Shown: piece by piece, positions 1-5,447 of the stretch
Layout of the letters: each line of letters starts with the position of its first letter
Position numbering within the stretch: position 1 is the first letter of the stretch
NCBI GenBank assembly: GCA_003225595.1
Contig: QIAR01000013.1
Coordinates: forward strand, 1-9,447
DNA: 9,447 nt
Source of the DNA: Acidobacteriota bacterium
GTDB taxonomy: Bacteria; Acidobacteriota; Terriglobia; Terriglobales; Acidobacteriaceae
Direction of reading: 5' to 3'
Position numbers and translations under genes: made by a program
Notes under the pieces: generated by a model
Told to the model about the DNA's origin: nothing
Databases searched by the model: none
Seen by the model: the letters and a program-made list of their open reading frames with translations, nothing else

Positions 1-19
1 TGAGCAGGAGATATCCGAC

Positions 20-799
20 ATGAGCGAATCTGTGGGTACGCAAGTCGGCAAGCGCTCTTCTTCAATCACGTTCTTGACAATCGTGACGGTTTTATCACTG
101 GCGCTCGCCGGAGCTGAGCTTCTGCTCGCCGTTCATTACCGCCGCCAGCAGGTTGCCGCAGAGACAGAAAAGGTGGCCGAGAACTTTCAAAAGTTCTACT
201 ACGATTCGTATGTTTGGCAGAAGATGAAGTGGCTGGGCATTACGTCGGAGCAGACGCCGACTGACAACTGGAGCATGCAGGAGATTATTGACGAGATCCG
301 ACCCGATTACATTATCGAAGCGGGGACGTTTAACGGAGGGACGACCCTGTTTTATGCATCCGTACTGTCCTACGTTAATCCAAATGGCAAGGTGATCACC
401 ATCGATGTGGAACCACAAGTGGCGGACGCCTCGAAGTGGCCGTTATGGAAACAACGTGTGGAACTGATCGTCGGCAGCTCGGTGGAACCCAGGGTGACGG
501 ATCACATCGCTCAAGAAGTTCGGGACAAGACGGTGTTGGTGACTCTCGACTCCCTGCACACTCACGACCATGTTCTGAAAGAAATGGAGATTTACTCGAA
601 GCTGGTAACGCCGGGCAGTTATCTCGTCGTGCAGGATACGAACCTCAACGGCCATCCCGTGCTCCCCCAATGGGGGCCTGGGCCCATGGAGGCTGTGCAG
701 GAGTTCCTGAGGACGCACGACAACTTTGTTGTGGATCGCGGCCGGGAGAAGTTCCTGCTAACGTTCTATCCAGGCGGCTGGCTGAAGCGGGTGAAGTAA
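20..799 (+). CDS. membrane-anchored CmcI/rhamnosyl O-methyltransferase-family protein
   Basis: Protein of 259 aa. It resembles the cephalosporin hydroxylase / rhamnosyl O-methyltransferase (CmcI) family, which are SAM- and metal-dependent methyltransferases; the substrate cannot be told from sequence. One hydrophobic segment (about residues 16-39) precedes the catalytic domain, so it is probably anchored to the inner membrane. Visible motifs are the glycine-rich SAM loop EAGTFNGGTT (100-109), the acidic end of the next strand (TIDV, D129), the family's LDSLH element (D177) and VVQDTNLNGHPV (204-215). The D177 and Q205-D206 positions match the metal-binding D and ED of CmcI, but Glu is replaced by Gln. 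The ATG follows AGGAG at 6-10 with good spacing. A TGA at 1-3 might end an upstream gene, so an operon is possible. The gene converges on the antitoxin gene, leaving 40 bp between them. The family call is fairly secure; the role is open. Confidence 0.82.
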   Translation: MSESVGTQVGKRSSSITFLTIVTVLSLALAGAELLLAVHYRRQQVAAETEKVAENFQKFYYDSYVWQKMKWLGITSEQTPTDNWSMQEIIDEIRPDYIIEAGTFNGGTTLFYASVLSYVNPNGKVITIDVEPQVADASKWPLWKQRVELIVGSSVEPRVTDHIAQEVRDKTVLVTLDSLHTHDHVLKEMEIYSKLVTPGSYLVVQDTNLNGHPVLPQWGPGPMEAVQEFLRTHDNFVVDRGREKFLLTFYPGGWLKRVK

Positions 800-839
800 C
801 TCGTGGGGATCATTTCGTTGTGAAACGTGGGACCCTGCT

Positions 840-1124
840 TCACTCCCTGGATTCTTTCCTCCCCTCCATCATCACTTTCCGCAACGCCCGATTGATCCGT
901 GTCTGGTAGCCACGCCCTTGCTTTTTGAAGCAGGCCAGCACGTCGGCGTCCAGACGCAGCGTGACCGGCTTCTTGATCGGCTTGTACAGCTCCGCGATCT
1001 CCGCAATCAGATCATGCGAGCCTTTTGCCTCATCGGCCGCAGCCTTCAGCCTGGCAATCTTTCCTCCGGCAGTCCTCCTTCTGGCAATCTGTCGGCCCTT
1101 CGTAACTCTTGTCCGTCGTTTCAT
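840..1124 (-). CDS. brnA: BrnA-type antitoxin, orphan (no BrnT visible)
   Basis: Protein of 94 aa. Residues 54-85 (VTLRLDADVLACFKKQGRGY then QTRIN) carry the diagnostic C-terminal part of BrnA antitoxins, DNA-binding proteins of the ribbon-helix-helix type that neutralise the BrnT RNase and repress their own operon. The N-terminal third is very basic (KRRTRVTKGRQIARRR). In known loci brnT lies immediately upstream of brnA. Here the upstream side holds only an inverted repeat, a parS-like palindrome and a tRNA gene, so there is no room for the toxin. No Shine-Dalgarno sequence is present before the ATG (upstream bases read atatatttctaa), and the -10-like boxes are so close that the mRNA may have a very short leader. 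It may be a remnant, or an antitoxin kept to neutralise toxins encoded elsewhere. Family call is good; function as a lone antitoxin is inference. Confidence 0.85.
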   Translation of the reverse strand: MKRRTRVTKGRQIARRRTAGGKIARLKAAADEAKGSHDLIAEIAELYKPIKKPVTLRLDADVLACFKKQGRGYQTRINRALRKVMMEGRKESRE

Positions 1125-1132
1125 TTAGAAAT

Positions 1133-1158
1133 ATATGTATACAACTATACGTACATAT
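1133..1158. promoter_or_regulatory. AT-rich inverted repeat, likely antitoxin operator
   Basis: Two nested inverted repeats share nearly the same centre. The outer arms are ATATGTA (1133-1139) and TACATAT (1152-1158); the inner arms are GTATA (1137-1141) and TATAC (1146-1150), separated by CAAC. The element starts 9 bp upstream of the brnA start codon and covers its putative -10 region. BrnA proteins are known to bind palindromes in their own promoters, so autorepression is the natural reading. Binding itself is inferred. Confidence 0.55.
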
Positions 1159-1170
1159 TGGCTAGTACAA
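1144..1170 (-). promoter_or_regulatory. candidate promoter of the antitoxin gene
   Basis: Read on the minus strand, TTGTAC (1165-1170) could be a -35 and TATAGT (1144-1149) a -10, with a short spacer of 15 bp; shifting the -35 by one base to TTTGTA gives 16 bp. A second -10-like box TATACA lies at 1136-1141. Both -10 boxes fall in the inverted repeat, and the -35 touches the parS-like palindrome. Spacing is not ideal, so confidence is low. Confidence 0.3.
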
Positions 1171-1191
1171 AGTGTTCCACGTGGAACACTT
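1170..1191. other. parS: parS-like ParB-binding centromere site
   Basis: A perfect 22-bp palindrome, AAGTGTTCCAC followed by its exact reverse complement. Its central 16 bp (1173-1188, TGTTCCACGTGGAACA) fit the broadly conserved chromosomal parS consensus TGTTNCACGTGNAACA, and this version with CC/GG is the kind known from pseudomonads. ParB/Spo0J binds parS as a CTP-dependent clamp and loads partition and SMC complexes, usually near the replication origin. No parA or parB gene lies in the window, so the assignment rests on sequence alone. It sits between the brnA promoter and selC. Chance occurrence of such a long perfect palindrome matching this consensus is very unlikely. Confidence 0.8.
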
Positions 1192-1270
1192 GGACGATTC
1201 TGACCATGAGGCCTATGCAGCGCTGAGCCACTCCAGCTAACATGGAAGCGTAAGCCCTTGTTGGCAACCC

Positions 1271-1368
1271 GGAAGCGCATGGGGTCCGGTGACTCTCCCG
1301 GTCTTCAAAACCGGCGGGCGGCGGGTTTGCCCGTCGCCGGTGCGTTCGACTCGCACACGCTTCCGCCA
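1271..1368 (+). tRNA. selC: tRNA-Sec (anticodon TCA)
   Basis: A 98-nt selenocysteine tRNA that reads UGA through SelB; its presence implies that the host makes selenoproteins. The acceptor 5' strand is GGAAGCG (1271-1277) and the 3' strand CGCTTCC (1358-1364), followed by discriminator G and encoded CCA (1365-1368). The D arm GGGGTC-CGGT-GACTCT has the six-pair stem and GGTGA segment typical of bacterial tRNA-Sec. The anticodon arm is CCGGT-CTTCAAA-ACCGG, with TCA at 1305-1307. A long variable arm pairs GGCGGCGGG with CCCGTCGCC, with one G-U. The T arm is GTGCG-TTCGACT-CGCAC. The eighth acceptor pair expected in tRNA-Sec would be C1278 with A1357, a mismatch. A second GGAAGCG occurs at 1244, but only the 1271 start gives a correct D arm. 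The selA and selB genes are not in the window. Confidence 0.93.
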
Positions 1369-1734
1369 ATTACTTTGTCTTGAGAACACCCGTTAACACT
1401 GGGCGGCTCCCCTCATCGGAACTCCCAACGAACTTCCTTCATTGGACTCAAGGCAACCGTAGTACTCCTACTCGCATCCAGAGTGCAGCCTGGATAGTTC
1501 TGAAGATCAACGCGCTGTCTTGTCACCGTGATGCAGACTGCGACTGAAGGCTTTCCTCCAGCTACGGCCAAGCAGTTCGATGGATGGTTCATTTCTCGCC
1601 GGCCAAAAGCCGCTCCCCACACCCTTGCTCTAACCCAGTCTCAATACCATCTCGAAAAACAGCAAGAGGCCGGCTTTCATGAATAGACGACTACTCTCAA
1701 GCGCACTCGCCTTGCGAACTACGAAGGAGAAAAA
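1369..1734. other. 366-bp stretch without a convincing gene
   Basis: Lies between selC and the secreted propeller gene. No tRNA remnant, integrase or clear terminator is seen. On the minus strand an open frame of 69 codons (1413-1622, GTG start) encodes a polar peptide with paired cysteines ending in SPMKEVRWEFR. Its codons look unremarkable, it has no strong ribosome site, and I do not recognise it, so it could be a gene remnant. The end of the stretch holds the ribosome site AAGGAG (1724-1729) of the next gene. Confidence 0.4.
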
Positions 1735-3891
1735 ATGCGAAATCTAAGGATGGTGCTTTGCTTTGGAAATGCCAGAGGCCGGCTGGCCGTTTTCAGTCTG
1801 GCTCTGCTCGTCGTTTCGATTTCAGCGCTCTGGCTCACGCCGGCGGCGAGCGCTGCGTCCAAGGCTCCCGCCTTCGGGCGAGAGGTAATTGTGGACCACC
1901 AGCGGGTCGCGGGCGAGCCCAGCATCTCGATCGACTCGCAGGACCGCATTTACGTTGCCGCGCCGTTCGGGTTCTCGACAACGGCCAGCTTCGTTTGGCG
2001 CTCGACCGACCACGGTCGCAGCTTCCACCTCGTCCCCGGCGACCTGGCGACTTTCGGCAAGCCCACCACCTGCATAGGAGGAGGAGACTCGGCTTTGGCC
2101 GTCGACACCGTGAACCGGGTCTACTTCGGCGACCTGCAGGGCCTGACCAACGTCAGCAACAGCGTTAGCTCAGACCAAGGAGCGACCTGGCTTACCACCT
2201 GCAATGCAGCCAATGCGGTTGGGGTGGATCGGCCTTGGATCGCGACTTTCGGCGACCCGCAAGCGGGTGGCGCCCTCTACCAGACGGTCGATCAAATTGG
2301 CCAGTGCGTCGGGGCTTGCGATCAGAGTCTAGGCGAAGTGGGAGCCAACATTGTCGAGATCACACGCTCGCAGGACGGAGTGACCTTTAGCCCACTTCCG
2401 GCCCAGCAGATTGAGCCGGACGGAATCGTCTCCGGTATCGTGACCGACTCCCAAGGCGGCGTCTACATCGCCCACACCGGGCTGGTCGACGACTCTGGAA
2501 ACATTATTGGCGGGGCCGATGTCAATAGTAATGACAACGCCGTCGTGGTAGTACGCTTCCCGAACGGGTACCAGAGCGCGACCGCCACCCAGTTGCTTAA
2601 CGGCCAGACGCTCTGCCAGATGCAGCCCTCCACCTGCACGACCTCGGTCGTCTATCGCGCCCCGCTTGATGCCACCGGCAACAGCACGGTCACAGTCGGA
2701 CAGGATTTCAGCCCGATCGCCATCGACCGAGCCGGCAATCTTTATGTCACTTGGTCACAGGCAACGGTCGACTCGACGGGGAACATCAGCGGTTCCAGTC
2801 AGATATACATGGCCGTCTCCACCGACCACGGCGCCCACTGGGGCTCGCCCGTCCGGGTGACCGCTGCCACGCCCAGCCTGCAGACCAATCTCTTTCCGTG
2901 GATCGCGGCCGGTGATGCGGGTCGCGTCGACATTGTATGGTACGGGACGCCCACGCTTGGGTCCTGCCCGAACCAGCCCTGCGGTTCCAGCGCCATCCAG
3001 GCCCACTGGTCAGTGATGATGGCCCAAAGCTTGAACGCGATCGTCAAAGGTGCGCCCAACGCCACACCCAGCTTCGCGACCACTCAGGTCTCCGAGGTCT
3101 CGAACCATTTCGGTGCAATCTGCACTATGGGGATTGGGTGCACCACCGGTGGCGACCGCGGTCTGCTCGACTTCTTGAGCGTCACGGTCGGTCTGCAGGG
3201 CGAGGCTAATGTGGTCTGGGCAGACGCAGTCAACCAAAACTTTAACGGCGGTACCTCATCTGCGCTGATTGCCTTCAACCGCCAGGTTGCCGGCCCAAGC
3301 CTGTACGCCAGCGTCGGGCAGGTGACCGGGCCCACGCCTGCCAGCGGGTCCGCGTCGGGGTCGCCGGACGCCTTCTACTCCGCCAACAACATGACCACTG
3401 CGGCATCAGGGAACCTAGTCATCAAATCGGCCTCGGTCAGCAAACCCGACTCACAGCACTACCGTTTTACGATCACCGTCCAGGACCTGACCAGTCTCCT
3501 CGTTCTGCCCACGCTTGGCGGGACGGATGCCGTCTGGTTGGTGCGCTGGGAAGTGCCAGATGCCAACGGCGCAGGCCATACCTATTTCACAGGCATGGAG
3601 TCGGACGCCGGCCAGACGCCGAACTTCTTCGATGGCGAGACGTCGTCCATCAACACCACACACGGAAAATTCCTGACCTACCCGCCCGCGCACAGCATCC
3701 AGGGCAGCTTCACGTTGTCCAGTCCTGGCACCATCACGCTCACTGTTCCGGTTGCGGACGTGGGCGGCAACCCCAAAGCCACGCTGTTCTCGATCACCGG
3801 CCTGAGTGTGACCCAGTCGACGTCATCGTCAACCGGCGACACGATATTCAACCCGATCGACGCCACGGGACCGTTTGACTTCAAGCCGTGA
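1735..3891 (+). CDS. secreted Asp-box (BNR/sialidase-like) beta-propeller protein
   Basis: Protein of 718 aa with a Sec signal peptide: basic start, hydrophobic core about 17-34, and an ASA cleavage site after residue 40. Four Asp-boxes (SxDxGxxW/F) are visible: STDHGRSF (90-97), SSDQGATW (145-152), SQDGVTF (212-218) and STDHGAHW (362-369). Together with strand motifs such as SIDSQDRIYVA and AIDRAGNLYVTW they indicate a sialidase-like beta-propeller over about residues 45-520. The sialidase FRIP arginine motif is not apparent, so glycosidase activity is doubtful; a binding or structural role is equally possible. A Ser/Gly/Pro-rich linker (about 528-545) leads to a C-terminal beta-rich domain (about 550-718). 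Cysteines come in close pairs (191/195, 294/301, 411/416, 463/469), plausible disulfide loops in an exported protein. The start is set by AAGGAG five bases upstream. No sortase or PEP-CTERM-like tail is seen. It appears to be monocistronic. Confidence 0.75.
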   Translation: MRNLRMVLCFGNARGRLAVFSLALLVVSISALWLTPAASAASKAPAFGREVIVDHQRVAGEPSISIDSQDRIYVAAPFGFSTTASFVWRSTDHGRSFHLVPGDLATFGKPTTCIGGGDSALAVDTVNRVYFGDLQGLTNVSNSVSSDQGATWLTTCNAANAVGVDRPWIATFGDPQAGGALYQTVDQIGQCVGACDQSLGEVGANIVEITRSQDGVTFSPLPAQQIEPDGIVSGIVTDSQGGVYIAHTGLVDDSGNIIGGADVNSNDNAVVVVRFPNGYQSATATQLLNGQTLCQMQPSTCTTSVVYRAPLDATGNSTVTVGQDFSPIAIDRAGNLYVTWSQATVDSTGNISGSSQIYMAVSTDHGAHWGSPVRVTAATPSLQTNLFPWIAAGDAGRVDIVWYGTPTLGSCPNQPCGSSAIQAHWSVMMAQSLNAIVKGAPNATPSFATTQVSEVSNHFGAICTMGIGCTTGGDRGLLDFLSVTVGLQGEANVVWADAVNQNFNGGTSSALIAFNRQVAGPSLYASVGQVTGPTPASGSASGSPDAFYSANNMTTAASGNLVIKSASVSKPDSQHYRFTITVQDLTSLLVLPTLGGTDAVWLVRWEVPDANGAGHTYFTGMESDAGQTPNFFDGETSSINTTHGKFLTYPPAHSIQGSFTLSSPGTITLTVPVADVGGNPKATLFSITGLSVTQSTSSSTGDTIFNPIDATGPFDFKP

Positions 3892-3939
3892 CGGCCAAGC
3901 TGGGAAGGGGACTCGCCGCAGAAGGTAGGAAAGACAAGC

Positions 3940-3959
3940 CACGGATGGGCACGGATTGG
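3940..3959. repeat. short tandem CACGGAT-type repeat
   Basis: Two near-copies, CACGGATGG (3940-3948) and CACGGATTGG (3950-3959), stand in the 191-bp gap after the propeller gene. They resemble dispersed CACGGATGAACACGGAT-like intergenic repeats that I recall from acidobacterial and other environmental genomes. With only two imperfect units this is weak. Nothing else is recognised in this gap. Confidence 0.25.
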
Positions 3960-4082
3960 CAAGAATGCCCACAGAAATGCTACGCCTGAGGAACAGGACG
4001 TACGAAACGTGACAAGACGGTGCGGTTTGCCAAAGCGAGGGACAGGCCAAAGATGTGCGGGGAGGAGAGAGGAGCGGCAAAT

Positions 4083-4253
4083 TTACGCCGTTTTCTGGTC
4101 TACCTTCTGTAGGAACACCGCTGCCTTCTTCTTTTGTTCTTCGTCTAATTCTCGGTTTAGCTCGTCGACAATCGCTATCAGCTTAGCCGGGTCCCTTTCG
4201 GCAACGGCTTCTCGGCAGAGATTGCGCCAGTCTTTCCGGGCATCTTGGATCAT
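4083..4253 (-). CDS. 56-aa conserved-looking small charged protein
   Basis: A short gene beginning MIQDARKDWRNLCREAVAER and continuing with a segment of the form DPAKLIAIVDELNRELDEEQ, then a lysine-rich tail. It is probably all alpha-helical and cytoplasmic, with no signal peptide or membrane segment. The start is well supported: GGGAGG (complement of 4259-4264) lies five bases before the ATG, and a plausible -10 lies further upstream. The pattern DWR-LC-x(6)-E-x-DP-KL-x(3)-V-x-ELN-x-LDE resembles many small uncharacterised acidobacterial proteins; that resemblance is from memory. It is transcribed alone, divergently from the methyltransferase, with the palindromes between them. Function unknown. 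Confidence 0.7.
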   Translation of the reverse strand: MIQDARKDWRNLCREAVAERDPAKLIAIVDELNRELDEEQKKKAAVFLQKVDQKTA

Positions 4254-4283
4254 AGATGCCTCCCAAAGCGAGATTTGCAGAAT

Positions 4284-4311
4284 GTTATAGCATGAATGTT
4301 AAGCAAAAAAC
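4284..4311 (-). promoter_or_regulatory. candidate promoter of the 56-aa gene
   Basis: On the minus strand a -10-like TATAAC (4284-4289) is preceded, 16 bp upstream, by the weak -35 GTTTTT (4306-4311). It lies about 30 bp before the start codon and abuts the 16-bp palindrome at 4312-4327. A protein bound to the palindrome could therefore affect this gene as well as the divergent one. Confidence 0.3.
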
Positions 4312-4327
4312 TGTCCGATATCGGACA
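4312..4327. promoter_or_regulatory. 16-bp perfect palindrome, probable regulator-binding site
   Basis: TGTCCGATATCGGACA is a perfect palindrome in the divergent intergenic region. The form TGTCCG-N4-CGGACA looks like a dimeric regulator site. From memory, similar motifs occur upstream of acidobacterial transport genes with sigma-54-type promoters, but the binding protein is not known from this window. It lies about 60 bp upstream of a sigma-54-like element and next to the small gene's putative promoter, so it could serve either gene. Confidence 0.6.
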
Positions 4328-4350
4328 TTGCGGAAAGGCCATATTTCCCA

Positions 4351-4364
4351 GACAGTTATCTGTC
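4351..4364. repeat. second inverted repeat GACAG-TTAT-CTGTC
   Basis: Five-bp arms GACAG and CTGTC flank TTAT, followed by a run of six A. The arms are the same five-mers as the outer part of the 16-bp palindrome 24 bp away, but arranged outward. It could be a second, weaker binding site, or it could pair with the first palindrome when single-stranded. Confidence 0.35.
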
Positions 4365-4378
4365 AAAAAAGATTGCGC

Positions 4379-4394
4379 TTGGCAATATTTATGT
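4379..4394 (+). promoter_or_regulatory. weak sigma-54-like promoter element
   Basis: TTGGCA (4379-4384) matches a -24 box well. At the required distance the -12 box reads ATGT instead of TTGC, so only the G of the GC pair is kept. Its position about 85 bp downstream of the palindrome centre would suit activation by an enhancer-binding protein. The poor -12 box keeps confidence low. Confidence 0.25.
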
Positions 4395-4501
4395 CAGGCT
4401 GTGGAAATTCAAACTGCCAAAAGCCCGCCCTTTTTAACTGTTGAGCTCTCAATTTTGCAATTGGCTGTGACCGCTATCTCACGAACCTCAGGACAGCAAG
4501 G

Positions 4502-5416
4502 ATGGTCATCGCTGTCTCTGGCAGGTTGAAGTCCAAAACGCAACCGGTTACATTTGACGCGCTTGGAGAAAGGAGAAGGAATATTTCTGGAACTCCAAAA
4601 CTGCGAGCCGAGATTCGGAAGCATTACGAACGCGGCTTTGAGCAATATCGGCTGCTGGTTTCAACCAACCAGCTTGAATATTATCGGATGAAGGAACTCA
4701 TTTCCCGCCATCTCACGAAGAATCGTGCCGTCGTGCTGGATATTGGTGGAGGCCCGGGGGCATACGCGTGTTGGTTGGCCCGACGGGGGCACATTGTTCA
4801 TCTAGTTGATCCTATTCCTCTGCACCTTGAGCAGGCACAAAGAGCTTCGCAAGCTCAGCCCCGTTCTCCGCTTGCCAGCGCTTCCCGCGGCGAGGCTCGT
4901 CATCTGGAATTTGAGGACCGATCCGCGGATGCACTTCTCCTCATGGGTCCCCTTTATCATTTGGTCGATCGGCGGCATCGGCAACAATGCCTGTCTGAGG
5001 CATCGCGGACCCTCAAGCGGGGTGGGTTGCTTTTCGCATCGGCCATGTCGAGATTCTATCCGAGTCTTCTCGGATTTTTTCGCAATGGCATTAGAGACAA
5101 AGAGTTCTTCGAGATCATTCAGCGTAACTTGCGGGATGGGCAACATAGGAATACGACCCGTCACGGCCAATACTTCACGACGGCATTTCTCCATCACCCG
5201 GAAGAGTTGAAAAATGAAATTCAAGCGGTGGGATTCAAGCTAGAGGCGCTTTACGCTGTGGAGGGGCCGGGCTGGCTTGCGCCAAATTTCGAGAAACTCT
5301 GGGCGAAGCGGGTTCTCCGGGAGCGTCTGCTCACGCTGCTGAGGGCCATCGAAAGCGAGCCGACGCTTCTCGGGCACAGCGTTCACTTTCTGGTAGTGGC
5401 GCGCAAGAGAACCTGA
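4502..5416 (+). CDS. class I SAM-dependent methyltransferase
   Basis: Open frame for up to 304 aa. Motif I is VLDIGGGPGAYACWLARRG (78-96), with the acidic end of strand 2 at D103 (HLVDP). SADALLLMGPLYHLVDR (131-147) is the post-motif III signature of a common Methyltransf_11/25-like group, and LKRGGLLFAS (161-170) follows. The remaining 130 residues are probably a substrate cap and completing strands. The substrate is unknown. The first ATG at 4502 has only AGGA eight bases before it. The family's typical beginning (a short lead, then RxEIxxHYExG) starts nearer residue 28. There an excellent AAAGGAG (4569-4575) stands seven bases before an ATT codon at 4583, so the true protein may be 277 aa with a rare start. 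It converges on the S53 peptidase with 31 bp between stops. Confidence 0.85.
   Translation: MVIAVSGRLKSKTQPVTFDALGERRRNISGTPKLRAEIRKHYERGFEQYRLLVSTNQLEYYRMKELISRHLTKNRAVVLDIGGGPGAYACWLARRGHIVHLVDPIPLHLEQAQRASQAQPRSPLASASRGEARHLEFEDRSADALLLMGPLYHLVDRRHRQQCLSEASRTLKRGGLLFASAMSRFYPSLLGFFRNGIRDKEFFEIIQRNLRDGQHRNTTRHGQYFTTAFLHHPEELKNEIQAVGFKLEALYAVEGPGWLAPNFEKLWAKRVLRERLLTLLRAIESEPTLLGHSVHFLVVARKRT
4569..4585 (+). promoter_or_regulatory. strong ribosome site before an in-frame ATT codon
   Basis: AAAGGAG at 4569-4575 is followed after seven bases by ATT at 4583-4585, in frame with the methyltransferase (codon 28 counted from the ATG at 4502). ATT is a rare but real bacterial start codon, best known from infC. 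Placement, spacing and the point where the family pattern begins all favour initiation here. An internal Shine-Dalgarno-like coding sequence or a base error in the start codon remains possible. Confidence 0.4.
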
Positions 5417-5447
5417 AGAAACGCTTCTGTTCGGTTTTTTGGAAATT

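Noticed and set aside
436..909. 157-codon plus-strand open frame over the CmcI-family gene
   Set aside because: It is an alternative frame of the convincing methyltransferase gene, rich in Arg/Gly/Ser, with no recognisable domain.
1244..1251. Alternative tRNA-Sec 5' end at the first GGAAGCG
   Set aside because: It would pair perfectly with the 3' acceptor strand, but the following bases cannot form the D arm; the 1271 start gives all expected arms and the right length.
1244..1364. GGAAGCG copies as possible attachment-site direct repeats of an island at selC
   Set aside because: The repeats are only seven bases, lie at the 5' side of the tRNA rather than the 3' end, and no integrase or distal repeat is visible.
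1145..1369. 74-codon minus-strand open frame
   Set aside because: It is antisense to the tRNA-Sec gene and includes the parS-like palindrome; the peptide is an artefact of their GC-rich stems. In particular it is not a BrnT toxin.
4009..4290. 93-codon plus-strand open frame
   Set aside because: It is antisense to the 56-aa gene, with a Ser/Phe-rich low-complexity translation typical of a shadow of a Lys/Glu-rich protein.
5417..5440. Possible terminator between the convergent methyltransferase and S53 genes
   Set aside because: There is a TTTTTT run, but the only stem before it is about four weak pairs (AGAA/TTCT), too poor to call.
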